Below are positions 37,834-46,648 of a stretch of DNA of 49,846 bases, in pieces. The notes beneath the pieces were generated by a model that saw only the letters and a program-made list of their open reading frames with translations, was not told where the DNA came from and made no database searches. The stretch spans positions 1 to 49,846 of the forward strand of contig CATLHC010000012.1 in NCBI GenBank assembly GCA_949948775.1. The letters run 5' to 3'. How positions within the stretch are numbered: position 1 is the first letter of the stretch; the number at the start of each line of letters is the position of its first letter. Source of the DNA: an uncultured Oscillospiraceae bacterium (lineage in GTDB: Bacteria > Bacillota > Clostridia > Oscillospirales > Oscillospiraceae). A program made the position numbers and the translations under genes.

Positions 37834-38703
37834 TCAGCGCTCCTCGGCAGAGAACCAGAACCGAAACAGGTCCCATAGATCGTCCCGCTCGGCCAGAGTG
37901 TTCTCCCGCAGCTGGACGGCGCTGGGATGGGTGGAGGGATAGGAGGAGCCGGTGTAGAACCGCAGGTCCAGGTAGGCCGCCGCCCCATCCTGGGTCAGAC
38001 GCAGGGCGCCCAGGCGCTTCATCTCCCCGCACAGCTTGGTGACGCGGCGGGTGAGGTAGTCCGGCAGCCGGGCGTCCGGACGGTGGGCATACAGCGCATA
38101 CCCCTCCGGCGCGCCTTGGGCGGCGTGGTAGCCGTTGGATTGGAGAAACGCCTCCCGCGCCCCCGCGTCCAGCAGGCTCTGGGACAGAAGCAGCCAGTCC
38201 CCCCGCCGGTCATCCCTTCTTCCGCGGGCGGTGAGCACCGTGCCGCTCAAAAAGCGCTGCTGGTCCCTGCGCTTGACCGCGTCCACCGCGTAGTGGAAGG
38301 TGACCTCACAGCAGGCCAGGTCCATGTCCCGCTCCCTGCCGGTGACATAGTGGCGGCACAGCAGACCGTTCCCCTCCCCTTCCAGGGGCAGCATGGCCCA
38401 CTGCTCCAAATCCGCCTGGGTCATACCGTCCTTGGGCTGGTAGGCCATATCCTCCAGCCCGGCGCACAGGCCGAAGCGCAGGTTGGCCGCGGTGGCCCTC
38501 TGGGCATAGAAGCCCAGCACCCGCCGCACGATCAAAAAGTAGAGGACCAGGTTCGCCGCCAGCACCACCAGTGCCCGCGTCCACCTGCCGAACACAAACA
38601 GCAGCAGCGCCGCGGCATAGACGGCGACATGGATCGCCACTACGCCCAGGGTGCGTCGTCTTTGGGACTCCAGCGCCTCAACGGCGGCGGCCACTTCGTC
38701 CAT
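37834..38703 (-). CDS. membrane protein of unknown function
   Basis: 289 residues. Two adjacent hydrophobic segments near the N-terminus (about 20-40 and 45-64: VVAIHVAVYAAALLLFVFG and LVVLAANLVLYFLIV) are followed by a soluble domain. The soluble part has an order of features loosely like DUF3137 proteins (a LPLEGEG start, CCEVTFHY and then a LSGTVLTARG strand), but I am not sure of the family. AAAGGAGG precedes the ATG. It lies 21 bases after the MBL gene and 40 before the lyase gene, within the aldarate transcript; no role in that pathway is evident. Confidence 0.65.
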   Translation of the reverse strand: MDEVAAAVEALESQRRRTLGVVAIHVAVYAAALLLFVFGRWTRALVVLAANLVLYFLIVRRVLGFYAQRATAANLRFGLCAGLEDMAYQPKDGMTQADLEQWAMLPLEGEGNGLLCRHYVTGRERDMDLACCEVTFHYAVDAVKRRDQQRFLSGTVLTARGRRDDRRGDWLLLSQSLLDAGAREAFLQSNGYHAAQGAPEGYALYAHRPDARLPDYLTRRVTKLCGEMKRLGALRLTQDGAAAYLDLRFYTGSSYPSTHPSAVQLRENTLAERDDLWDLFRFWFSAEER

Positions 38704-38724
38704 ACCGCGTTCCTCCTTTAATAA

Positions 38725-39606
38725 TCAATTGTTGGCCGGGTCGGACATAAAGGCCAGCAGCTCGTCCCGCTTCTGGTCCAGATAGCTGCCCCACAGCTTC
38801 TCGTCCAGGAAGGGATTGGGCCCCTCCGGGTCGGCCAGCTGCCGTTCCCGGCGGCCCAGGGTGTCGTTGTTCACGCAGTGGTTGCCCAGAAACAGCTCCA
38901 CCTTCTGCTCCCGCACCTTGGCCAGGGAGTTCAGGTAGACCGTCCGAGTACGGTACTCCGGGTCGCCGATCTCAATGAGGAAGTCCTTCTGAAGCGTATT
39001 GAAGCCAAAGCCGCCGTAGTAGCCGCAGCGCTTTTTCCCCTCTGGGCCGTCCGCGTCGAAGAAGCAGGCGATGCAGCCGTCGGTGTGGCCGGGCACCAGG
39101 TAAAAGGTCATGGTGATATTGCCGAAGGTGAGCACATCGCCCTCTTTGATCTCATAATCAGGGGTGAACAGAATATCGCAGTCGTTTCGGCTGTCCTGAA
39201 TGAAGGACAGCTCCGGCCGCTCCCGGTACATCCGGGCGTCCGGCTCCCCCAGGTACAGCTTGGTACCGTACATCCGCTTGAAGAAATTGGCTCCGCCGAT
39301 GTGGTCCACGTGGCCGTGGGAGTGGACGATCCACTTCACATCGGCGGGGTTGAAGCCCGCCTCCCAGACGGCGTTCACCAACATGGCGGTGGCGCCGCAG
39401 TTGCCCGAGTCGATGAGCAGCAGGCCGTCGCCGGTGTCGATCAGGTGGACGCACACCCAGCTGTCGCCCACATACCACACGTTGCCGTAAATTTGGAAGG
39501 GATGGACGTACCGGCTCTCCTGGTTCAGCCAGTAATGGGCCATGCGGTCCCGGGCCAGCTCCTCCCGGCGGGACAGGTAGGCCTCGTAAGATTCACGTGA
39601 TGTCAT
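38725..39606 (-). CDS. metallo-beta-lactamase-fold hydrolase
   Basis: 293 residues. The zinc motif HxHxDH is seen in VHSHGHVDHIGG, with LIDTGDGLLLIDSG before it and LVPGHTDGCIACF giving the next His. The N-terminus resembles B3-type and glyoxalase-like hydrolases. ATG 39606 follows AAGGAG by eight bases. It is the first gene after the tct transporter; a hairpin (39630-39661) separates them. Lactone or ester hydrolysis of aldarate derivatives is inferred from the operon, not from the sequence. Confidence 0.85.
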   Translation of the reverse strand: MTSRESYEAYLSRREELARDRMAHYWLNQESRYVHPFQIYGNVWYVGDSWVCVHLIDTGDGLLLIDSGNCGATAMLVNAVWEAGFNPADVKWIVHSHGHVDHIGGANFFKRMYGTKLYLGEPDARMYRERPELSFIQDSRNDCDILFTPDYEIKEGDVLTFGNITMTFYLVPGHTDGCIACFFDADGPEGKKRCGYYGGFGFNTLQKDFLIEIGDPEYRTRTVYLNSLAKVREQKVELFLGNHCVNNDTLGRRERQLADPEGPNPFLDEKLWGSYLDQKRDELLAFMSDPANN

Positions 39607-39629
39607 AATAAAAACTCCTTCGCTCATAG

Positions 39630-39661
39630 AAAGCCGGGACCGCCGGCGCGGTCCCGGCTTT
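39630..39661 (-). terminator. hairpin between tctA and the MBL gene
   Basis: A perfect 14-bp stem (39630-39643 with 39648-39661). The minus-strand tail (tttctat) is only weakly T-rich, so partial termination is likely. Confidence 0.65.
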
Positions 39662-39705
39662 GTGACAGGCGTCTTAACAGTCCGCGCCGGCGTCGGGGAA
39701 TCTGT

Positions 39706-41208
39706 TTATGCTTTGTCGGCGGGCGTCTTCTTCAGCTTGCCCAGCAGGGCCTTGAGCACCGGGGAGAACACGCAGATGATGGCGATGACCATCAGCACAC
39801 CGGACACGGGGCGGGTGAAGAAGCTGGTCCAGGTGCCGCTGTACTGGAAGGCGCGCAGCATGTTCTTCTCCATGATGGGGCCCAGGATGAAGGACAGGAT
39901 CAGCGGAGAGGCGGGCAGGCCGCCGAACTCCATGAGGATGCCCACGGCGCAGAACACCATCATCATGCCGCATTTATACAGGCTGCCGGAGTCCACGTAG
40001 GCGCTGGCCAGGCAGATGATGAGCAGGGCGGGGTACATGTAGTGGCTGGGCACCTTGAGGATATAGGGGAACCAGCGCTTGCCGAAGCTCTGCATGATCA
40101 GCACCACCAGAGCCACCACCATGACGGTGAAGAACATCAGGTACACCACGTTGCCGCTGTTGGCGAACACCATGGGGCCCATCTCCAGGCCGTGGATGGT
40201 CAGCGCGCCGATGAGCAGGGCGGTGGTGGAGTCGCCGGGAATGCCCAGGGCGGCCATGGGGATCATGGCGCCGCCGATGGAGGCGTTGTTGGCCACCTCG
40301 GGGGCCCAGATGCCGCCCGCGGCGCCGTGGCCGTACTCCTCAGGATGCTTGGAGGCGTTCTTGGCGGAGGAATAGGCCACCAGGTTGGAAAGGCCGGAGC
40401 CCATGCCGGGCAGGAAGCCGATGCCCAGGCCGATGAGGAAGGAGCGGATGATGTTGGGCAGCTCCTCCAAAATGTCCTTGGGACCCAGGCCGAAGCCCTT
40501 CAGGCCCTCGCGGCTCACCTCGGGGGTGGGGTCGAAGCCCTTGCCGAAGGTGACCACAATGTGGCTGACGGCGAAGATGCCGGTGAGCACCACGATCATG
40601 CCCAGGCCGCTCATCAGGTACATGTTGCCGAACACGAAGCGGGGCTCGGCGTCGATGGGGGAGTAGCCCACGCTGGCCAGCATCAGGCCGATGCAGGTGG
40701 AGGCCAGGCCCTTGAACATGTTGCCCTTGGAGATGGCCAGCACCATGGTCATGGCCACCAGGCACAAAGCGGTGTACTCCCAGGGACCCATGGCGAAGGC
40801 GAAGTCGGCCACCACCTCGGCCAGCAGGCCGGCCACCAGGGCGCTGAAGAAGGTGCCCATGAAGGAGGCGGTCATGCCGATGGCCAGGGCCTTGCCCGCC
40901 TGGCCCTTCTTGGCCATGGGATGGCCGTCCCAGCAGGTGGACACGGCAGAGGCGGAGCCGGGGATGCCCAGCAGCACCGAGCCGATGAACGCGCCGGAGC
41001 AGCCGCCGATCCACAGGGCCAGCAGGAAGATGATGGCCGCGCCGGAGTCCATGGTATAGGTCAGGGGCATGAAGAGCATGACGGCCATGGTGCCGGACAG
41101 GCCGGGGATGGCGCCGAAGATGATGCCCACGAAGGTGCCCACGATCAGCAGAACCAGATTCATGGGGACGATGAACTGGGAAAGGATATACGGCAGATGT
41201 TCTAACAC
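39706..41208 (-). CDS. tctA: tripartite tricarboxylate transporter, large permease
   Basis: A 500-residue membrane protein with about 12 hydrophobic segments. Visible TctA landmarks are GTFVGIIFGAIPGLSGTMAV, FIGSVLLGIPGSASAVSTCWDG, FLPGMGSGLSNLVAY and GIPGDSTTALLIGAL. It forms the pore for binding-protein-dependent, proton- or sodium-driven carboxylate uptake with TctB and TctC. The start is GTG at 41208 after AAAGGAGGGGATC, 14 bases downstream of tctB. The Gly-rich CxDGxPM and NxAxIGG parts suggest a functional copy. Confidence 0.95.
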   Translation of the reverse strand: MLEHLPYILSQFIVPMNLVLLIVGTFVGIIFGAIPGLSGTMAVMLFMPLTYTMDSGAAIIFLLALWIGGCSGAFIGSVLLGIPGSASAVSTCWDGHPMAKKGQAGKALAIGMTASFMGTFFSALVAGLLAEVVADFAFAMGPWEYTALCLVAMTMVLAISKGNMFKGLASTCIGLMLASVGYSPIDAEPRFVFGNMYLMSGLGMIVVLTGIFAVSHIVVTFGKGFDPTPEVSREGLKGFGLGPKDILEELPNIIRSFLIGLGIGFLPGMGSGLSNLVAYSSAKNASKHPEEYGHGAAGGIWAPEVANNASIGGAMIPMAALGIPGDSTTALLIGALTIHGLEMGPMVFANSGNVVYLMFFTVMVVALVVLIMQSFGKRWFPYILKVPSHYMYPALLIICLASAYVDSGSLYKCGMMMVFCAVGILMEFGGLPASPLILSFILGPIMEKNMLRAFQYSGTWTSFFTRPVSGVLMVIAIICVFSPVLKALLGKLKKTPADKA

Positions 41209-41222
41209 AGCGATCCCCTCCT

Positions 41223-41693
41223 TTACTCAAACAGTATGCCCGTCGGCAGGGTCATACTGAACAATTTCACATACATAAACCAGATGAACAAGGATACCGC
41301 CACGGAGAACACGATGTTCACCCACAGCTTGGTCTTGACCCCGCTGCCCGCGGAGAAATAGGTGGTGATGCCGAAGAGCACAAAGGGAGTGACGATCAGG
41401 AAGCCCAGGTACTTCATGGCGAAGATGTAAACGCACAGAATAGCGAAAGTGATGAGCATGCGGACCCAGCCCGCTTTGGTGACGAAGGTCTTGTCCTCGG
41501 ATTTCTGGCGGAAGCCGTTGACCATGATGCCCGCGCCGCAGACGATCAGGCCGAACACGCCGATGCCCGGCAGCAGCATGGGGCCGGGGTATTCCGGGGT
41601 GAAGGGTTTTTTAAACTGGCTGATGAGGACGGCGAACACTATGCCCAGAATAATCAGCACCAGCCCGGTAACTTGGTCGCGTTTGATTTTCAC
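41223..41693 (-). CDS. tctB: tripartite tricarboxylate transporter, small permease
   Basis: 156 residues with four hydrophobic segments (LVLIILGIVFAVLIS, MLLPGIGVFGLIVCGAGI, ILCVYIFAMKYLGFLIV, WVNIVFSVAVSLFIWFMYV), as in TctB. The GTG start at 41693 follows AAAGGAG by seven bases. It lies between tctC and tctA; a hairpin precedes it. Confidence 0.92.
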   Translation of the reverse strand: MKIKRDQVTGLVLIILGIVFAVLISQFKKPFTPEYPGPMLLPGIGVFGLIVCGAGIMVNGFRQKSEDKTFVTKAGWVRMLITFAILCVYIFAMKYLGFLIVTPFVLFGITTYFSAGSGVKTKLWVNIVFSVAVSLFIWFMYVKLFSMTLPTGILFE

Positions 41694-41739
41694 GGGAACG
41701 CTCCTTTCTCTCAATCAGAAAAAATCGCGGGGAAAGCAA

Positions 41740-41778
41740 GGCACGCCCTGCCGGGAGCAACGGGGGGCAGGGCGTGCC
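41740..41778 (-). terminator. hairpin between tctC and tctB
   Basis: GGCACGCCCTGCC (41740-41752) pairs with GGCAGGGCGTGCC (41766-41778). The T-tail is poor. Such stems after binding-protein genes often stabilise the message or lower permease expression. Confidence 0.6.
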
Positions 41779-41809
41779 TCAAAAGGTCGGTCAGAGGCGA
41801 TCAGATTGA

Positions 41810-42868
41810 TCAGCCGGCCAGGCCCAGATCGGCGCAGACCTGAGTCAGCATCTCCTGCTGGGAGGCGGCAATACCGGCGGCCTCCTCATAGGGGACGAAG
41901 TTCATGGTCATGCCGGTGCCGTTCAGGACCTCGCGGGTCTCGGGGTCGTTGGCGGCGGCGGTGAACAGGTCGCCGATGGCCTTAGCGGTGGCGTCGTCCA
42001 TGTCGGGGTTGGCCAGGACATAGAAGTAGGTGCCGTAGACGCAGTCGTAGCCCTGCTCCTTGAAGGAGGGCACGTCGGGCAGCAGGCTGAAGCGGCCGCC
42101 CTCGTCGCTGGAGGAGAAGCAAGCCAGGGCGTTGACCTTGTTGGCCTCAATGTACTGCTTGGCCTGGTTGCCGTTGACCAGGGCGCAGTTGATGCTGCCG
42201 CCCACCAGAGCGGTGAGCTTCTCGGTGTCGGGGCCGGCCTCCACGTAGTTCAGCTCAATGCCCAGCTTGTCGGCCATAATGCCGGCCATGATGTGGGAGG
42301 AGCCGCCGGTCTCCACACCGATCATCATGGAGCCGCCCGCGTCCTTGGCCTTGGCGATGAAACCGTCCAGGTCGGTGATGCCGCTGTCGGCGGGAACCAC
42401 CAGCACGTACCCGCCGGGATCTTCGGGCAGGCCCGCAGCGCAGACCTTGAAGTCGTTGATGCTCTTGTCATACAGGCCGGTGGCGCTCTTGATGCACAGG
42501 GTGCTGTGGAAGAAGAGGATGGTGCTGCCGTCGGCCTTGGCGGTGCGGGCGGTCTCATAGGCCACCACGCCGCCGCCGTCGGTATTGTTGACGATGGTCA
42601 TATTGGTGTCGCCGCTCTGGTTGATGTAGGAGGTCAGAGCGCGGCCGGCCACATCGGTGCCGCCGCCGGCGGAGGCGGGCAGCTGGACCTCAATGTTCTT
42701 GGGCAGGGTCACGTCGCCGCCGCTCTGCTCGCCGCCCCCGGCGTTGTCGCTGGCGGCGGGCGCACTGCTGGGGGCGCTGCTGTTGGTGCTGGCGTTGTTG
42801 CCGCAGGCTGCCAGGCTGACGCACAGGGCCGCCGCCGCAAACAGGGAAACCACTTTTCTCAGTTTCAT
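41810..42868 (-). CDS. tctC: tripartite tricarboxylate transporter substrate-binding lipoprotein
   Basis: 352 residues, Bug-family solute-binding protein. The signal peptide ends in a lipobox (SLAAC) with Cys22 as the lipid anchor, followed by a Ser/Asn/Ala linker with a GGGEQSGG stretch. Bug features are VQLPASAGGGTDVAGRAL, VNNTDGGGVVAYE, HIMAGIMADKLG and FKEQGYDCVYGTYF. Members bind carboxylates such as citrate, tartrate and aldarates; with gudD and garD around it, an aldarate or derivative is likely. ATG 42868 follows AAAGGAAAAG. First gene of the minus-strand arm. Confidence 0.93.
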   Translation of the reverse strand: MKLRKVVSLFAAAALCVSLAACGNNASTNSSAPSSAPAASDNAGGGEQSGGDVTLPKNIEVQLPASAGGGTDVAGRALTSYINQSGDTNMTIVNNTDGGGVVAYETARTAKADGSTILFFHSTLCIKSATGLYDKSINDFKVCAAGLPEDPGGYVLVVPADSGITDLDGFIAKAKDAGGSMMIGVETGGSSHIMAGIMADKLGIELNYVEAGPDTEKLTALVGGSINCALVNGNQAKQYIEANKVNALACFSSSDEGGRFSLLPDVPSFKEQGYDCVYGTYFYVLANPDMDDATAKAIGDLFTAAANDPETREVLNGTGMTMNFVPYEEAAGIAASQQEMLTQVCADLGLAG

Positions 42869-43039
42869 AATGACTTTTCCTTTCTTTTCCTCGGCCTCCA
42901 AGCCGATTATTGATGGGACCTGGGTGCTGCGCTTTTGTCTTGCTGATCTTAAGAATATCACTTCGTTCAAAGAATCACAATGCACAAAAAAGCGAAAGCG
43001 CGGCCCGATTTTTTATGCTTTTTTCAATATCCCATATTT

Positions 43040-43055
43040 TGAAATGGAGATTTCA
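43040..43055. promoter_or_regulatory. candidate operator 1, TGAAAT-N4-ATTTCA
   Basis: A perfect 6+6 inverted repeat around GGAG, in the divergent region facing the PrpR-like regulator's likely targets. Single TTTCA boxes at 43063-43067 and 43109-43113 lie nearby. Confidence 0.4.
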
Positions 43056-43159
43056 TTTTCTGTTTCACTTCCGATCCTTTCCAAATTTATATGGAAATCC
43101 ACAGCAAATTTCACAAAATATTATCTTTTTTATCACTTTTTCCATCAGTTTTTTAGTTC

Positions 43160-43178
43160 TGAAATCTCGGCCGTTTCA
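43160..43178. promoter_or_regulatory. candidate operator 2, TGAAA-N9-TTTCA
   Basis: A second inverted pair of the same pentamer, about 120 bases from the first. Shared sequence and paired arrangement suggest one regulator binding both. Confidence 0.4.
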
Positions 43179-43330
43179 TCTCGAAGTTTTTTTGTTCATC
43201 ACGCCTGTTTTTCCCCCCTTTTTTAATGGATTTTGCCGATTGCGGCATTTCCTTTTTTGCCCTACACTTATTATTACAGAACTCTCGAGACCCAGCCTTC
43301 ACCAAAAATCAAAAAGGAAGTGCAGACGCT

Positions 43331-44176
43331 ATGGAAAAGAAGATTTTCTACGCTCCCGTCAACCACCCCCGCTGCGGCGACGATCTGGAACACCCCTGGA
43401 AGTACGCCGTCCCCGCCTACCGGGCGGCTCCCCACGTCTGGAACGTGGGTGGCCAGGATGATGTGTGCGCCTATCTGCTGGACACCGGCGAGGGCCTGAT
43501 CCTCATCGACACCGGCTACCGCGCCTCCCTCTACCTGCTCATCGACCGCATCTACAGCATCGGCTACCGGCCCCAGGACATCAAGAAAATCCTCATCAGT
43601 CACTGGCACTGGGATCATGTGAACGGCTGCGCCGCCCTCCAGGCCCTCAGCGGCGCGGAGGTGTGGATCTCCAAAGAGGACGAGGTCTACCACCAGCGCT
43701 TCAAGGACGACACCCGGGACCTGCCTATGGTGGACTACACCGCCACCCACTTTTATGATGATAACATTCCTATCACCTTGGGCCGCTTCACCATCCACAC
43801 GGTACTCACCCCTGGCCACACCCCCGGCTCCACCAGCTTCCGCTTTGAGGACACCGACGAGGAGACCGGCAGAACTTACCGCTGCGCCATGCACGGCGGC
43901 ATCGGCGTGGGGCTGATGACCCCTGAAATGCTGGAGCGCTTCGGCGGCCACGTGGAGGACGCCTATCGCTTCGTGGACGACTGCGAGAACAAGCTGGCCA
44001 ACTGGGACGTGGACCTTCCTCTGCCCAGTCATCTCAACCAGGGCAACGTGCTGCCCAACATTCCCGAGGATAAGAGCGACTACTCCGTGTGGATCGCCGG
44101 CTACGCCTGGAAGGACTCCATGCTCAGCCGGGCGGAGGCCGTCAAGCAGATGTACCCGGAGGTATACGGCAAATGA
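43331..44176 (+). CDS. metallo-beta-lactamase-fold hydrolase, second copy
   Basis: 281 residues. It has the zinc motif HWHWDH (ISHWHWDHVNG), LLDTGEGLILIDTGY before it and LTPGHTPGSTSF after. It shares the same general layout as the minus-strand MBL protein (VWYVGDSW / VWNVGGQD starts) but is clearly divergent, so the two are paralogues with possibly different substrates. ATG 43331 follows AAGGAAG by ten bases. Its stop overlaps the alpha/beta hydrolase start as ATGA, so the two are coupled. Role inferred from the aldarate operon. Confidence 0.85.
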   Translation: MEKKIFYAPVNHPRCGDDLEHPWKYAVPAYRAAPHVWNVGGQDDVCAYLLDTGEGLILIDTGYRASLYLLIDRIYSIGYRPQDIKKILISHWHWDHVNGCAALQALSGAEVWISKEDEVYHQRFKDDTRDLPMVDYTATHFYDDNIPITLGRFTIHTVLTPGHTPGSTSFRFEDTDEETGRTYRCAMHGGIGVGLMTPEMLERFGGHVEDAYRFVDDCENKLANWDVDLPLPSHLNQGNVLPNIPEDKSDYSVWIAGYAWKDSMLSRAEAVKQMYPEVYGK

Positions 44177-45102
44177 GGCATGTCATTGATCCCGGCAGGG
44201 CCCGAAAAAGCGTGAACATGACCGACAACATCCGCTACTCCCGCGTCACCGACCTGGAGGGGGCGCCCCTGGACCTGTATCTGTCCATCTGCTCCAAGGA
44301 CGGCAACAGCGAGATGCGCCTAGCCGCAGGCCGGGACGACGAGCCCCCCATGGATCCCATGCCCTGCATCGTCTGGGTGCCCGGTGGCGGCTGGCGGGGG
44401 TGTGACAAGAACCTGATGGTGCCCGAGATGCAGTTTCTGGTGGAGCGGGGCTATGTGCTGGCCTCCATCTACTACCGCAGCAGCGCCCAGGGGCACTGGC
44501 CCGACCAGCTCACCGACGTCAAGACCGCCATCCGCTTTCTCCGCGCCCACGCGGAGGAATACCACATCGACCCGGAGCGCATCGGCGTCATGGGCCGTTC
44601 CGCCGGGGGGCATCTGGCCTCCATGGCGGCCATGAACCTGGACAACGCGCCCCGGACGGAGTGGACCGCGTACTCCGACAAGGTCCAGGCCGCCTGCGAC
44701 CTGTTCGGCCCGGTGGAGCTGCCCAGCCTCATCGAATACGACCGCAGAATGATCCATGACCCTGGCTACCGCTGGCACACCATGGAGGAGACCCACGCCG
44801 GAGCCCTGCTGGGCGTCCCCGACGCCCAGATGGACGAGGCGGGGAGAAACGCCAGCCCTGTCTTCTTCATCAACGAGGGGATGTGCCCCATTCTCATCCT
44901 CCACGGGGACAGCGACCTGCTGGTCCCCTGCTCCATCAGCGAGGACTTCTACCGCCGCATTGCGGAGGCGGGCCTCGAGGACCGGGCGGAGCTGTACATC
45001 CTCCAGCACGCCGGGCACGGCACCCGGGAGTTCTTCCAGGACAGCACCAAAGAGATCATCGCGGACTTTTTTGACCGCGTCCTCCAGCCGGAATCAATTT
45101 AG
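44173..45102 (+). CDS. alpha/beta hydrolase (esterase/lipase-like)
   Basis: 309 residues. The nucleophile elbow is GRSAGG (Ser in MGRSAGGHLAS), with an oxyanion region VPGGGWRGC upstream, the acid in ILHGDSDLLVP and the His in HAGHGTREF. This resembles BD-FAE/HSL-like esterases. ATG 44173 overlaps the preceding stop and follows GGAGG by ten bases; a later ATG at 44218 lacks a site. Situated between the MBL gene and garD, it may cleave esters of aldaric acids or open lactones. Confidence 0.85.
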   Translation: MRHVIDPGRARKSVNMTDNIRYSRVTDLEGAPLDLYLSICSKDGNSEMRLAAGRDDEPPMDPMPCIVWVPGGGWRGCDKNLMVPEMQFLVERGYVLASIYYRSSAQGHWPDQLTDVKTAIRFLRAHAEEYHIDPERIGVMGRSAGGHLASMAAMNLDNAPRTEWTAYSDKVQAACDLFGPVELPSLIEYDRRMIHDPGYRWHTMEETHAGALLGVPDAQMDEAGRNASPVFFINEGMCPILILHGDSDLLVPCSISEDFYRRIAEAGLEDRAELYILQHAGHGTREFFQDSTKEIIADFFDRVLQPESI

Positions 45103-45117
45103 AAGGGAGTGTTCCCC

Positions 45118-46638
45118 ATGCCGGAACGCCTTACCATTCAGATCAAGCCCCAGGACAACGTGGCCGTGGCCGTCCACGACCTGGACGCCGGCACCGTCAT
45201 TGAGTGCGGCGTCGCCACCCGGGACCCCATCCCCCAGGCCCACAAGATCGCCTTGGCCGACATCCCCGCGGGCGGCGAGATCATCCGCTACGGCGTGGTG
45301 CTGGGCTACGCCAAGGACTCCATCCCCGCTGGGAGCTGGATCAACGAGCACATGCTCGCCCTGCCCCAGAGCCCCTCTGTTGACGACATGCCCTGGGGCA
45401 CCAACCTGGTAAAAACCGAGGACCTGCCCCAGCCGCCCCGCACCACCTGGATGGGCTACCGCAATAAGACCGGCCCCGCCGGCACCCGCAACCTGCTGGG
45501 CATCGTCACCACGGTGCAGTGCGCCGCGGGCGTGCTGAAGGTGGCGGTGGAGCGCATCAAGGCCGAGCTGCTGCCCAAGTACCCCAGCGTGGACGGCGTG
45601 GTGGCGGTCACCCACCCCTACGGCTGCGGCGTGGCCATCAAGGCCCGTGAGGCCCACATTCCCATCCGGGCCGTCACCAATGTCATCCGCCACCCCAACT
45701 TCGGCGGAGAGGTCATGGTGGTGGGCCTGGGCTGCGAAAAGCTGACCTATGACATGGTGCTGCCCCCCGAGGACATCACCCCGGACAACGTGCTCACCCT
45801 CCAGGACTACGCCGGGCACGACGCCATGATGGACGCCATCCTGGCCATGGCGGACAAAAAGCTGCAAAAGCTCAACCAGCGTGTCCGGGAGGAGCTGCCC
45901 CTCAGCGAGCTGCTCATCGGGATGCAGTGCGGCGGGTCCGACGCCTTCTCCGGCATCACCGCCAATCCCAGCGCGGGCTACGCCGCCGACATGCTGGTGC
46001 GGGGCGGCGCCACGGTGATGTTCAGCGAGGTCACCGAGGTCCGGGACGGGGTGCACCTGCTGGCCCAGCGCTGCGTCAGCCCCGAGGTCCGGGACAAGCT
46101 GGCCGCCGAGATGCGCTGGTACGACGAGTACCTGGACGCGGGCGGAGTGGACCGGGACGCCAACCCCACGCCGGGCAACAAAAAGGGGGGCCTTGCCAAC
46201 ATCGTGGAGAAGGCCATGGGCTCCATCGCCAAGAGCGGCACCAGCCCCATTGTGGAGGTCCTCTCCCCCGCCGAAAAGCCCACCAAGCACGGCCTCATCT
46301 TCGCCGCCACCCCCGCCAGCGACATCGTGTGCGGCCCCTCCCAAGTGGCCAGCGGCATCGGCCTCCAGGTGTTTATGACCGGCCGGGGCACTCCCTACGG
46401 GCTGGACATCGCCCCGGTCATCAAGGTGTGCTCCCGCAACGAGATGAAGGCCCATTGGTTTGACATGATCGACATATCCGCCGGGGCCGTGGCCACCGGG
46501 GAGCGGACCATTGCCGACGTGGGCGCGGAAATTTTTAACTTCATCCTGGACGTGGCCAGCGGCGTGAAGCAGCCCTACTCCGACCAGTACGGCTTCCACA
46601 ACGACATGTGCATCTTCAACCCCGCCCCCATCACCTGA
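45118..46638 (+). CDS. garD: galactarate dehydratase
   Basis: 506 residues, UxaA/GarD family. The N-terminal SAF-like part (VAVHDLDAGTV, then HKIALADIPAGGEIIRYG) is followed by GYRNKTGPAGTRNLLGI, GEVMVVGLGCEKL, GMQCGGSDAFSG, ATVMFSEVTEVRD, NKKGGLANIVEKA and a final FNPAPIT, all matching E. coli GarD as I recall it. It dehydrates galactarate to 5-keto-4-deoxyglucarate with Fe2+. ATG 45118 follows AGGGAG by eight bases; an upstream GTG is too close to that site. Last gene of the plus arm. Confidence 0.94.
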   Translation: MPERLTIQIKPQDNVAVAVHDLDAGTVIECGVATRDPIPQAHKIALADIPAGGEIIRYGVVLGYAKDSIPAGSWINEHMLALPQSPSVDDMPWGTNLVKTEDLPQPPRTTWMGYRNKTGPAGTRNLLGIVTTVQCAAGVLKVAVERIKAELLPKYPSVDGVVAVTHPYGCGVAIKAREAHIPIRAVTNVIRHPNFGGEVMVVGLGCEKLTYDMVLPPEDITPDNVLTLQDYAGHDAMMDAILAMADKKLQKLNQRVREELPLSELLIGMQCGGSDAFSGITANPSAGYAADMLVRGGATVMFSEVTEVRDGVHLLAQRCVSPEVRDKLAAEMRWYDEYLDAGGVDRDANPTPGNKKGGLANIVEKAMGSIAKSGTSPIVEVLSPAEKPTKHGLIFAATPASDIVCGPSQVASGIGLQVFMTGRGTPYGLDIAPVIKVCSRNEMKAHWFDMIDISAGAVATGERTIADVGAEIFNFILDVASGVKQPYSDQYGFHNDMCIFNPAPIT

Positions 46639-46648
46639 TCCGGCAATA

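Larger units (their letters stand above)
42869..43330. other. AT-rich divergent regulatory region between tctC and the plus-strand operon
   Basis: About 460 bases, clearly richer in A/T than the genes around it, with no credible coding frame. It separates divergent operons and should hold promoters for both. Six TTTCA/TGAAA boxes fall within 43040-43178, two pairs of them as inverted repeats. I could not identify a convincing -35/-10 pair or sigma-54 site. Confidence 0.6.

Noticed and set aside
42869-43330. Sigma-54 (-24/-12) promoters for the aldarate operons
   Set aside because: Checking GG-N10-GC on both strands gave only one match with a poor -12 (TCGC), and near-misses with wrong spacing. 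Together with the degenerate regulator, there is no support.
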